A stretch of DNA of 64,000 nucleotides, from assembly GCA_949128115.1 (NCBI GenBank), contig OX421965.1:10571420-10635419 (forward strand), written 5' to 3'. The translations under genes were made by a program, and so were the position numbers. The stretch comes from Anaspis maculata. Taxonomy: Eukaryota > Arthropoda > Insecta > Coleoptera > Scraptiidae. The notes beneath the pieces were generated by a model that did not search any database, had not been told where the DNA came from, and saw only the letters and a program-made list of their open reading frames with translations. Below, piece by piece: positions 47,723 to 58,961 of this stretch. Each line of letters begins with the position of its first letter. Position 1 is the stretch's first letter.

Positions 47723-50325
47723 TACTAGCGGTAAGCAAAATAAAACTGCATTTCATGATACAAGCAACAGATTTGGTACACGTGATCTTTGAAGAATTCT
47801 AAGCGATTCGACCCAAAGTTCTTGAAAATCCCTTCGGGGGAGCCGAGATATGGGAGGGGGGGAGAGGCGTTGATTTCTCTTATTTAGAAAAAATCTATAT
47901 ACGCCAAACTGGCCTGGAAAATGTCGAATTCAAGTGAATTAACATGCTGAATACACTGGTGAATTCTAATTTCATGACAAAATGCATATAGTAGCCTATT
48001 TTTCAAAATGGCCGCCGATAAATGACAAAGAACATGTATGAATAAGTTGATCGAGTTAGGTATCAATTTATGTTTTCGAGGCCGCTGGACTCATTTATCT
48101 CAAAGAAATCACCATATTGAACATAAATATCCATTTTGGGCCATCGTAAATGAACCACCCCCACACCTGAAGTGACACTTTCAAGATTTGAAGTGAACAA
48201 TCGGAAGAACAATATGGAGCTACATCTAAATAAAATCTTTTTGGTTGATTAATGAAAATTACCGATGTAACTACACCTTCAAACTCACAACCATCCCTGA
48301 AAGCCCCAACCGCCCTTGATAGGAGGGTCTAGTATAACCGAAATTTCCTTGTGTCATAGGAAAGTGCTTTTAATATATTCTTACCCTAAACTGACAGGTA
48401 AAGTGTCCATTGCAAGCGTCTTTTAACACAAAAAAGTGAGACTAACCAGCAACGTGATATTCACCAAATTATGCCAGAATGACATTTTCAGAATTTTGGT
48501 ACCAATTTCTTTCTTTGTGGTTTATTGAGGTAGTTTCGGGTAAAACGTTATATATAATACGCCAGGAAAGTTATTGTCTTTACAGGGCACGTAGGCTTCC
48601 AGGGCTCGCTTACGCTTGTCCTTGAATATGCCTGCTAGCCCTGTAAAGATTCGCTTTCCTGCCTTATTATGTCAATAACTATTAAATGGTATAAAATAGT
48701 GTAATACCTAGTTGATAATATTTTATGTATAGTTGGAGTTTTTGGTTGAGATTCCTCACTACTTGTTAACATGTTCATGGGGTTTAAAATTAAACTCGAA
48801 GTAAGTAAACTGGGCCTTTGATACAAAGTTCTGACAGTCAGTCACTCCTACCATGGAATTTGTGTTTCCATCGTATTGCTTTATAAAATGGAACCGAACT
48901 AACTCCTCAACAGTTTCGTTTGTGACTCCATTCCTATTTTAGACCCCAAGCAAGTTATGATTCCCATGAAAGTTTCATTCCTTTCCCTTGGAAGTCTAGC
49001 TTTGACACCAGTTCTGCCCATTTTAGCATTTTTATCTTTCTCTGCCTTCTTGATTATAGGTACACTGACAGACAAAACTAACACACCACCAATATCTAAT
49101 TGCGAGTCTAATTGTTTATCCAAGCTTAAAGTCAAATAACGATTTATTCGATTTTAATGATCTTTTCTTCTGAATTGTGTGGAGATTTTTTTTTTCACAT
49201 TTTCAGAGATCCGACTTTGAAAAAGTCAAACATGAGACAAACTTTCGAAAAAAATATAAATTTTGGCTGAATACCAGGTGTGACATTGATATGCTGCTTT
49301 TCACTGTATCTTGGAGCTTCCCCTGTAAAGAGCACCGGCAACAGCAGAAAGTTATAATTTATGACCTCGTTTATGACCAACTTTCCTGAACGTCATTTTT
49401 TTAATTTCAAATTGTTACCCCGATTTCAAGGGGTGATAAAACTCTTTTCCCAACAAAACATGCTTTTGCGACTTTTGAAGGTGGTTGAGGAATAAGTTGC
49501 TTGAGTACCCTCAATATAGCATTCAGGAGGTCGTGGGTTCAAAATCGATCGGCGATCAGCTAGAATGATTTCTAGAGTATATAAAATATTATCAAGTAGG
49601 TATTATCATACTATTTTATACTATTTAAAAACATCTTCAAAGCGGTTTCCTACGATACAAGGAAAGCCAGGTTATGCAACACCTCGTGCAACACCCTTCC
49701 ATTAAGGGTGGTTGGGGATTCCAGGGATGGTTATTGTGACTTCAAAGGTGTAGTTACATGGGTAATTTTCATTTATCATCAAAGAAGAGATAATTTAGAT
49801 GTCGCTCCATATTGTTTTTTCGATATTCACTACAAATCTTGAAAGCGTCACTCCAAGTGTTGGGGGTGGTTCATCTACCGGATTCTACCCTGACCCAAAA
49901 TGGAAAATTTTGTTCGATATGGTGATTCTGGTAAGAGAAATGGGTCCAGCGCCCTCTGAAACATATAAATTCATACCTTACTCGAATAACTTATTCATGC
50001 ATGATTTTTTGTCATTCATTGGCGGCCATTTTAAAAAAAGGCTACTATTTGCATTTTTTATTGAATTTGGATTTGTCAGTGTATTCAGCATGTTCAATTC
50101 ACTTTAGTTGGACATTTTCCATGTCAGTTTGGCGCATATAGATTTTTTCTAAATAAGAGAAATCAACCCCTCTCCTCCCCACATATTTCGGCTCCCCCCG
50201 GAGGGATTTTTAAGAACTACGGGTCAAATTGCTTAGAATTTTTCTAAGGGGACGTGTACCAAACCTGTTGCTTGTATTATAAAATGCAGTATTCTTCACT
50301 AGTTAGCTGCTGACCGTTAGTACTA
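47720..50325. mobile_element. Foldback B: 2.6-kb palindrome, TAGTACTAGCGGT ends
   Basis: Starts TAGTACTAGCGGTAAG and ends ACCGTTAGTACTA at 50325. The arms of about 1 kb match in inverted orientation, for example AGGTGTAGTTACAT against its complement on the left, down to TATAAAATATTATCAA. About 800 bp in the middle (48735-49560) is unpaired. Shared ends and a common subterminal segment (CTGCATTT, GATACAAGCAA) tie it to foldback A. The flanks do not show the 3-bp duplication, as if one side was rearranged. Frames within are shadows. Confidence 0.85.
49500..49575 (+). other. tRNA-like B-box remnant in the loop of foldback B
   Basis: GTGGTTGAGGAATAAG followed by GTCGTGGGTTCAAAATCG resembles A- and B-box promoter elements, as in the SINE heads at 23581 and 14941. 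No cloverleaf forms. It may be a fragment of a SINE captured in the loop, or chance. Confidence 0.25.
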
Positions 50326-50890
50326 ATCGTTGGCCGGAATACAGCTCAGGTAATACCTACTTCGAATCGACTGATAGGCTGTTGACCAGTAGTCGTGCTA
50401 CGGCTGGGGCCCCCGGCTTGAGCAAGGCGTATGCTTCCAGCGACTTCCAAAGTAGTGCATGGCGACTAAGATGTATTTGTTGCCATCGTTCTGTCGCGGG
50501 AAATGACCCATGACGTCGATGACTTTGCGTTCCAATGGTGATTCTACGGTAAACGTCTTTAGCTGCCCTCCATTAATAGTTCTTGGCTCCTTGCTAGCTG
50601 CACTGACCTTGCACTTTTGACAACAGGTTCCACGTCGTTTCGACAGTTGAGGCAGTGGAACCACTCGCGTATTTTTGCCAACGTCTTATCGACCCCAAGA
50701 GTCCTCCTGTAGCGTCACCGTGAACCTTACTCAAGACCTCTTCTACTGTTTTTTTGGGATAAACCAAGGACCAATTTTGAAACTCACTGCTTCTCATCCC
50801 ATATTTTTTTCAACTGCTCTCCATCATCAACAAGTTCTATTGTGCCCAGGGAATCTTTACCTCTCGTCCTTTTCCTGAGATGTCCGCCTA
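50326..50890 (-). pseudogene. Ty3/gypsy integrase, zinc-binding and first catalytic part
   Basis: On the minus strand the frames read KKTVEEVLSKVHGDATGGLLG (zinc-binding HHCC region, around 50735), a degenerate Cys pair near RGTCCQKCKVSA, then ERKVIDVMGHFPRQNDGNKY and ILVAMHYF (catalytic core; the family motif has AMDYF, so the Asp is a His here). After one frameshift it continues AYALLKPGAP and ends at ELYSGQR, beside foldback B at 50325. The catalytic remainder is missing, then the C-terminal part resumes at 46939. The foldbacks were inserted with loss of some 80 codons. Confidence 0.85.
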
Positions 50891-51139
50891 TTCTGGGCTG
50901 TCATGTCCAAGCTTTTTCCTGACCACCAGCAAGCCAATATAGCGGAATCTCCTCAGAGAAGACTGTGGATGTTCTCAGGGCTACCTCTTTGTTTTCAATC
51001 TTCAACATCTATTGTCATACATATCCACAACAAATCCGTACTTCTGCAGATTTCCAGGCAGACTATGCAGTCGTCTCTATATCAACAACAAGAATATTTT
51101 ATCTTCATAGAAATCGTCCAACGCGTAGGCTAAGTTCAA

Positions 51140-51430
51140 TTCCTCCATCAGGCGAACAAGTTCTCCTGTACCTTCAGTGTAAAATTGTGTGCCGTTGATC
51201 ACTAGATCTATGCGTTGATCTCGAAGAGCTTCACGGCGAACAATAGACAGTGTGGCTTCGGTATCGATGACACAGACGGAGGTACACTGTGTAACGGTTC
51301 CATGACCTATCAGGTGTTCAGAAACCAGATTACTTTTGCACTCGATTGGCGCCTAATAAATTCCAGCAAACACCCACCGGAACCCACACCCAGCCGCCGA
51401 CATAAGAGCACCGGAGCGCAGTAACTGAGG
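51140..51430 (-). pseudogene. Possible retroviral-type aspartic protease relic of the same gypsy
   Basis: On the minus strand, SVCVIDTEATLSIVRREALR at about 51230-51295 resembles the active-site neighbourhood of retroelement proteases (DTGAT with Gly changed to Glu), followed by a run without a stop to about 51100. Its position upstream of the integrase on the same strand fits gypsy gene order, with reverse transcriptase and RNase H deleted in between. Confidence 0.5.
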
Positions 51431-51539
51431 ACTAGTATTTTGAGTCAGATAACCGTTACAGCTTACTGAGTTTTTCATCCAGAAGGAAGCTATTAGCAAA
51501 CCTCTTCAGTGATGAAACAATGTAACTCTGGCAGCTGGA

Positions 51540-52990
51540 GAATTTTTCTCGCAAACCGTCAAGCGCGACGAAGAAGGACGTTACGAAGCGAAACTGCTGT
51601 GGTTTGAGGGACACCCTCCGCTGCCCTGCAACTACGGGACCGCTCGAAAGAGATCAGACGCTGCTGTGCAGAAACGGCAGGGACATGGGCTTTTTGAGTC
51701 GCATGATGCGTTTTTCAAAAAATGGTCGCAGGAGAAGATCATAGAACAAGCTCATGTGACTAGCAGAGAAAATCGAGATAACTACTTACCACACCGACCT
51801 GTGATCAGGAAGAGTAGTTCGACAACGAAGATCCAGCCCGTATTTGACGCGTCTGCTTGAGGAAGAAAAGAGCTCATACCGTCCTTGCTCCTTCGGTTCC
51901 GAGAGGCCACGTTGAGGCAATACGTACAGGGAATCGAGCATGTTGATGGAGGAAGATAAGTTTGACTTACGAGGGTAGGAGGAAACGCAGCCTTTTGATT
52001 ACCCTACCGCGGACGTGCCGTTGCTTGGCCTGAAATGGAATTTGAAGCAGGACATGCTAACGATTAGTGGAGTAAGCTTGAAGAGCGAAGAGGAAGCGGC
52101 TGAGAACGGGGTGACAAAGAGGCAGATGCTTTCCACGGCACAGCGCATCTTAGATCCGATTGGTTCCACTTGTCTGGCGACGCTCCTTCTAAAAATGCTT
52201 CTGCAGCAGACATGGGAGAAGGAGCTGGATTGGGATGCCTCAGTGGACCATGAGATCGAACACGTTGTTCGCGGCTGGAAGGAAGGAATTCCATGTCCTC
52301 AAAAGATTGCAATCCTAAGACGGAACCACGCAAGGCCCGGCGAAGCCGAAAACTGGAATCTTGACGCTAGCAATGGCGCTTACGCCGCAGTAGCTTTCGT
52401 GAGAGTAGTACGAAGCGATGAAGTACACGTCTACTTGGTGGCTGCCAAATCGAAAGTAGCACCGCCGAAAGTATTCACCCTTCTACGCTTAGAGCTTCTA
52501 GCTGCCACAGTTGGAGCTTGCTTGTGTGGTAGCAGAGCGTGGTTGTCCTGCAAAGAGTTTTCGACAATGTTGTGTGATGCAGTGTCTGTCATGAACGCGC
52601 GTGTCTGACGATCCTTCCGAGTTGACCCCCTTGACATCTTCAATTTTTTCACGAGATCACCCGGAGAATCAGGTATCTGACTACGATAACGTTGATGCCG
52701 CTGATACGAATAAGAGGCTTCGCTACAGACAACGTCCACGGGGAGTTACGAGCGCGGTTTCGTAGCGAGTACCTCGGCCAGCTCCGCCGGCAGAATCTCC
52801 GCCGAAAACCACGTCGAGCAGTAGAGGTTGGCGAGATGGTCTTGGTTGGAAGCGACAGTGGAAGACGACTCGACTGGCCTTTGGCTCGAGTCGTCGAGTT
52901 GCTGCCAGGAGGCGACGGTGAGCTTCGCCTGATTAAACTGAAGACGTCGGAGCTTTTCTACCGCGACCAGTCTGTTTGCTCTGGAATGCC
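51540..52990 (+). pseudogene. BEL/Pao pol relic
   Basis: Pieces in pol order. RDEEGRYEAKLLWF and NYLPHRPVIRKSSSTTKIQP with PVFDASA (to 51860) lie at the start of the reverse transcriptase; ELIPSLLLRFRE follows. The palm with its catalytic YVDD is missing. LLGLKWN then restarts a long frame (52015-52608) with TKRQMLSTAQRILDPIG, LDASNGAYAAVAF and LLRLELLAA, typical of BEL RNase H. Most of the integrase is missing, and ARFRSEYLGQL, VGEMVLVG and RLDWPLARVVELLPGGDGEL (52750-52960) give its C-terminal end. Dead by two deletions and frameshifts. Confidence 0.9.
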
Positions 52991-53130
52991 TTGATGCCAA
53001 GGCCGTTGTGAAGGAGGCTCATGTCGAGCGGTCTTCGACCAGCGGCCTTCCACAACACCTTGATGTCAACGAAAGTGCGGGAGTGGAAGTGCAGAATCAT
53101 TTTCCGGGCCATTGGGCCAAGATTACGCGA

Positions 53131-53427
53131 TGTGGTCGTAAAGTGGGAATGCCTTCAAAATTAAAAGACTAGGATTGTTTTGTTTGTCATTGAGTTTTTG
53201 CTGTAACCTGTTCATTTTTTATTCGTGATTAATGATCATTGTGTTTTGCCACATCACTACGTTGGAAGACTGTTGCGTATTGACCCAGGTAGAAGGGCGA
53301 TGCTAGTTCGCTCCAGTAAAAAGTAGGCTGCGCGCTTTGTCGATTGTGAGAGAGATTGACAGAGATTGTCAGAGATTGAGAAAATAAAGAGACTGTTTTG
53401 CCGTAACGATATGGTTCTAATATCACA
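53131..53427 (+). mobile_element. Possible 3' LTR of the BEL/Pao relic
   Basis: Begins TGTGGTCGTAAAG and ends ATCACA, giving the TG...CA ends expected of an LTR. It lies about 140 bp after the pol end, is preceded by purine-rich GGGAGTGGAAG, and includes a GAAAATAAAG polyadenylation-like signal near 53380. No 5' partner is found within the window, so this is inferred from position and ends. Confidence 0.4.
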
Positions 53428-53672
53428 ATTCCAAATATCTACATATGCCCTCTTACTTCAGTAATGTATGTTTGAGTAGGTACTACACTCAAGTGTACTT
53501 GATTAGTTCTCACTTGTTCAGTTTTTGCTTCAAGGAAACCGATTTCAGGTGAATGTAAGCACGGCGTTGCATTGCTGTTTTGTTGTGTAAGTCAGTATAA
53601 GGTGAATGTACCTAGTCGCCAAGTGTACATTCACACAATTTCCATTATTCCATACTTTTGCCAAACCCTGTA

Positions 53673-55038
53673 TTGTATACATATGACATACGGCGACAGC
53701 TAACCTCATGTTGTCGTCGCGCTCGGGATTCACGAGCTGGAAATTGTTTGAGTTCAAACAAAACTTGGATTTTTAAACGCGCTCTAGCTTTCAACCACTC
53801 GCCTCTCTTCCAGCTAAATAGCATGGCGCAACCAAGAACTTCCCCAGTTGCAATAACAAGGGCAGTGCACTTCGGTAATTTATCCTTGAAGGAAACGGCG
53901 GGACACGGCATTTGCACAATAAGAAGGGTTCTTGGTTGAGAGATTGAGAGGCCACATTGGTGTGCAGTTTGAATGCGAATTGGTTAAGATTTAGGAGAGA
54001 CAGAACGCTCGCGCGCTGGGCGGGCGGAAATAAAATTGAGCCGCATCCCGGAAAGCGCGCGGATTACCACAAGGGGAACTGGAACTGGAAAGGGAATGCT
54101 GCGGTTTCCAAAAAACGAATCAAGCCAATCATTCCGGAAGTTCCGCGGTTCAAAGTGGCTCGCACGAGGGCGCGAGAAGCAACAACAACACGTATACTAA
54201 ACTGTAAAAGAAAAATATATAAAAAGAACACACCCGGATGGCTCGTATTTCAGGGGGCTGCTGCTGCTGGAAGGCCCGCGTGCGTCCTCTCGCCCATTTG
54301 GGAGCCCGTGCGAATAACGGGGCCGTAAAATGTTTACAACTGCGACTTTATAGATTGGACGCTCCCCGAGGACCGTTACAACATGCGAGAGGAGGTGATT
54401 TGAATATTTTAATTGCAGTGTCTCTCCTCCGCAGCAGGAAAGACCCGGCGCAAAAAGGGAACCGTAAAAGCGCGCGTCCTCTCTCTGCGCGTCTCTCGGT
54501 GCGATATGGAAATAAAATTTTTAAGGGCCATTAAGAGTGCGATGCATATTTATTGACGGCCGTAAAGCGACCGTCATGAATTTTTTCCTTTTTCGGGGCT
54601 TTCAAAGATTCGCCGGGCCTATCAGATTTGCGCGGGCTCGGACTATACCGGTGAATGAATGAGTGTTTTATTTTAGACAGGGAGCTGATGCCTGAAAACT
54701 TCCTTCATAAGGTACATGATTCTAACCCTTCAGTTGTAGGTCTAATGTGCGTTGATAAGGTTGTTAAAAATTGCTTTGTTTACACGTCAGACCGGAGGCT
54801 TTGGTCTGGTATGAGCTTGTCAATGTTCGAAAAAATGACCAAAATTGTACGTCGTGTACATGAATGGAACCAACGGGACTTTGTGTGGGAACATCCTCTT
54901 AATGGAAAATCTGGTCGTAGGACAAAGTTTTTGGGGCTTTCGGTCCATCCATGGGACAAGTTTGAAATTTTCAAAAAAGGACCAAAGTTTATCAATTTTT
55001 TTACAAGCGTTTTGTTGACTTACCACCAAGTGTAATTA
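53673..55038. other. No gene recognised; GC-rich at 53950-54650
   Basis: Frames at 53957-54328, 54238-54534 and 54655-55035 (+) overlap reverse frames and have no recognisable domain. The last (126 codons) is the most gene-like in composition but is unsupported. A GC-balanced stretch with many CGCG and GAGG motifs precedes the next palindrome. Confidence 0.3.
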
Positions 55039-55040
55039 TA

Positions 55041-56058
55041 CAGGTGTCCCACGAAGTAACCGACATAGTTCAAGGGTAGATGTACTTTCAAGGGTAGATG
55101 TATTCTAGAGCCGAAAGCCTTTGTAGCGCCCTATTGACTTATAAAACAAATACAGGACCGTACCCAAAATTTTTTTTTTCGAGTTTTTGTTGAAAAAGTC
55201 ATCACTGTATAGATTTTTTTCAAAATCTGATGTCATATTCAGAAACTACATAAAAATGCTACAAAATTCGATTCCGAAATTGTTTGGCACTAATTTTGCT
55301 GATTGGAAAAAAAAACTATTACCAGAAATTTTTCAGGAATATTTTAAAAAATTTAAATTCAAATCAGTCGAACGCTATCCCAGATGGTCAAACAAAGTCA
55401 CTATTTCAATTGTGGTGCTGTAACCAACCAAAAATAATCCAGGAGAATTTTCTGGAAACATGAATTTGGGTAGGAATCTGAGGGTACCAAATTCATGTTC
55501 CCAGAAAATTCTTCTAAGATCATTTTTAGTTGGTCAGAGCACCACAATTGAAATAGTGACTCCGTTTGATCATCTGGCAAAGCGTTTCACTGATTTAAAT
55601 TGGATTTTTAAAAAATATTCCTGAAAAATTTCTGGTATTAATTTTTTTTCGGATCAGCTGAATTAGTGCCAAACAATTTAGGAATCACATTTTGTAGCAT
55701 TTTTCATGTTGTTTCCGAATATGATATCAAATTTTGAAAAAAGAATCCATACAGGATGACTTTTTCAACAGAAACTAGAGAAACAAAATTTTGGGTACGG
55801 TCCTGTATTAATTTTATAAGTGAATAGGGCGCTACAAAGGCTCTTGGCTCTAGAATATACCTGCGAAATTTCAATAGACTCTATTGATGTTATCCTGATA
55901 TATGATGACCAATCAAACTTTTCGGTTGAACACATGAACCACCTGTATATCGGAAACGAGGGACCGGACGTCAGGAAAATTCCGAAGGCAGATTCTGATT
56001 TGCCTCGAGAGAGTACATCTACCCTTGAACTATGTCGGTTACTTCGTGGGACACTCTG
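55041..56058. mobile_element. 1.0-kb palindrome, CAGGTGTCCCACGAAGTAAC ends, TA-flanked
   Basis: The left end TA-CAGGTGTCCCACGAAGTAAC is matched from the right by a complement ending ACTCTG-TA at 56058-56060. The arms match throughout and meet near 55470-55550 (CATGAATTTGG with CCAAATTCATG). The right arm has about 130 extra bases around 55860-55990 compared with the left. No coding capacity: frames 55187-55423 and 55820-56065 are shadows. Confidence 0.85.
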
Positions 56059-56060
56059 TA

Positions 56061-57639
56061 TGTAGATTGTGATGAGGTTTTAGTTCAAAACCAAACATAA
56101 CACAGTGAAAAAAAAATTTGTGCTTGGGTTTATTTTATGATTTTATTGAATGTCATGAGTCAAAATAATGAAAAAATGCCGACATTCTCATTAAAGTTTG
56201 CTTTTGTAATATTGGTAGGTACTAATGGAACAGATTTCATATCATGAATAAAAACAGAAAATCAGTTTATAGGGGGACGGAGGGAAATTCTGACGTTCAT
56301 GTGTCACCTACATTAGAGTGTAGAGTGCTCTGGAGTCGCAAAAACGATAGTCAAGTGTTTTATTTGACGTTTGTAGGAAATCAAAAATGCCGAAAAAATG
56401 AAAAAATGTGAAAGTTCTCATGATCGTAATAGGAAGAGTCAAGGACTTTATTTCTGGTTTTTTTCAATTATTTTGTATCAATTATTCGTTAAAGTTGATA
56501 AAAAGAACAAAAAAAATAAATTTTTCATTTTTTTTAACAAGTGAATTCATCAAAATCGACATTTTCATAAATTTTTAAATATGTCAAAAGCAAACTTTTT
56601 CATGGGATATTTTTTTTTCAGGTTAATTTGACTCAAGCTACAGAAATTTAGTATACTTATCCCAGGCACAAAATTGGTGTTGACCTGTGTAATTTTCAAT
56701 TTATTTTCCTTCTCATGTCACTTTCACTACAAAACCACCTTGGAACCCACTTCTCAACGATTTTGACCTTACGTCGCAAATTCGTTGTTCTAGACGAGAA
56801 CGCAAATTATAGCGCGGCAAACATAGCAAAATTATTGCCCAAACCTCAGAAAAATTAAATCATGGAATTTTATGACTGATATCGACACAGAATTTCATCC
56901 TCTACAACATATCCTAAGTCCCAAGAAATCACCTCATTGGCTTTTTCTTTAGTCGGTTTCAAAGTATAACGCATCCACAGTAACCATATTCCAAGACGAT
57001 TTTCTGTTTTTATCGCTATCATTTGACTGTTATGGTTCAAATCGTCAGTACATTCTACTGTCAAAGTCGAGGAACACAACGCAAGAAGTTTAGACAATGT
57101 GTCATGCACCAGTGGCGTACCAGATATGGTTACTGTGAATGCGCTATACTTTGAAACCGACTAAAGAAAAAGCCAATGAGGGGATTTCTTCAAAAATTAC
57201 AGAATAGATCTGAGACAATTTTACTTGGACGCCTTCCAGGCAACTGATTTCACAACTACTAATGATGAGCTCCGAGTAAGTACTAATCCACCGATCATGA
57301 CTCCCTTGAGGTCAACTGATCAAATCCTGTTAGGAGTATCTCATTTTGCTCATCTGAAAAGCGGCTAATGATATCAAAGAAATCGAACATCTACCTGTGA
57401 GCTTCGCTGTGAGCTTTGACTCTTCTTCTGCTGCTTTAAATTTTTTGTTCATCGCGAAGAACTCTTCTACCATCACGAAGTTAACCATCGGCAAATGGTC
57501 GGATTCCGCCTGAACAAAACCTTTCTCCATCGTCATCTCATTTCACACAAAATACAACACAACGATTACGGCTTTCAAATTTTGCGGCTTGACGTTTCGT
57601 TTAGCGGCTGCTGTCATGTCATGCTGCTGTCTCGCATTT
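56061..57639. other. No gene recognised
   Basis: AT-rich with T and A runs (56100-56620). The frame 56870-57109 (-) overlaps the hairpin at 56923. No domain recognised. Confidence 0.35.
56923..57190. repeat. Inverted repeat with 68-bp arms
   Basis: AAGAAATCACCTCATTGGCT at 56923 and onward is matched in inverted orientation by the segment ending at 57190, with a few differences over 68 bp and a loop of about 130 bp. No transposon end is evident, so it may be a local inverted duplication. Confidence 0.7.
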
Positions 57640-57672
57640 ATAATAATAGTAATAATAATAATAATAATAATA
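57640..57672 (-). repeat. (ATT)n tail of LINE A
   Basis: About ten AAT triplets on the plus strand form the 3' tail of the minus-strand LINE, directly after GGGAATAAAGCTCT. Confidence 0.85.
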
Positions 57673-58961
57673 GAGCTTTATTCCCAACAGGTTTAAACAA
57701 CCCAAGCACAGGAAATACGGGGTGTTTATAAGAAACTGTGATCGCGGCAGGCATGGGTCAGGCCAAAAAACGCAATAACAGGCGCAATTGTAGTGATCGA
57801 AAACGGATTCCAAAGGCGATGCAATCACAGACATTTATAAACACCCGGTACAAATATAAAATATATGAAAAAAAACAAAGGCAATAAACAAACAAATAAC
57901 ATCAAGAAGTGGTGCCACTGTTCAAAACACAAGTACGCAAAATATTGGAACTGTCAAAAAATATATCACAGTCGGCGCAACGAACATTAAAGCTGTTGCA
58001 ATCATTAAAAATTGGGCTTCTTATCAAGGCATTGCTTCTAGGAGTTTCGCAATAAAATACAAGTGAATGCCTGGCATTCAGGCGAAGAATCAAGAAGTTA
58101 ATCCACTCGAGGAGCATGGGGCAATCAATTTCATTATGCAAAAGATGATAGAGGAACTTTATGTTCGATACAGCATGCCTGGTCTCAATAGATACAAAAT
58201 TATGCCTTGACAACAAGGAGCCATGGTCAAACCCACAGACGGGGTATGTGCCGTCGACCAAAAATGTCAACATCTTCAAAAATCTCCGCTGAACTGATTC
58301 AAGGCGTGCCACATGCGTGCTGTAAATAGGAAACCAAATTAGAGACGCATACTCCAATTTGGATCTAACAAAGCTGCTATACAATGACTTGAGGCATGCG
58401 GCACTCCTGAACTCCCTGCAATTGAGATAGATGAAGCCAAGCATTCTGAGTGAGGAGGACACGACGCTGTCCAAGTGATTCGTGAAAAAAAATCCACTGT
58501 CAAAAACGACCCCCAGGTCCCTACTGATACCGCTACGTCCCAGAGCCCTTTCTTCAATGACATAATCATGAAGGACTGGATTGGTTCTTTTGGTGTAGGT
58601 AGTGACAAGGCACTTCTCCACGTTGAACGCAAGGCCGTTGGCACTGCACCACTCGGACACTGAATCAATGGAACTCTGGAGCACGACACAGTCTTTAATA
58701 GAATCCACCCTGGAAAATATCTTAAGATCGTCGGCAAAGAGCAACTTCTGGCACTCTATCACGTCAACCATGTCATTTATGTAAATCAAGAAGAGCATGG
58801 GCCCTGTATTTGCGCCCTGGGGCACTCCCGATGTAGAATCATACGGCAAAGAGTTCGCGTGATGGCATGCAACGATCTGAGACCTGCCAAAAAGGTATGA
58901 CCGGAACAGTTGCAACAATGAAGGCGAGAAACCAAGCCGGTCCAACTTGCTCATAAGTATA

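Larger units (their letters stand above)
46240..53670. mobile_element. Matching CAGGGTTKGGCAAAAGTAT ends 7.4 kb apart
   Basis: TA-CAGGGTTGGGCAAAAGTAT at 46238-46258 and, inverted, the complement of CAGGGTTTGGCAAAAGTAT-TA ending at 53670-53672 share about 38 bp with few differences (both continue GGAATAATGGAAATT). These are Tc1/mariner-like ends with TA. They could bound one 7.4-kb composite carrying a gypsy relic, two foldbacks and a BEL relic, or be single ends of two separate copies. Similarity stops just inside the ends, and no transposase is seen between. Confidence 0.35.

Noticed and set aside
54655..55035. 126-codon frame on the plus strand
   Set aside because: Coding-like at first sight, but reverse frames overlap it and no domain or splice context is visible.
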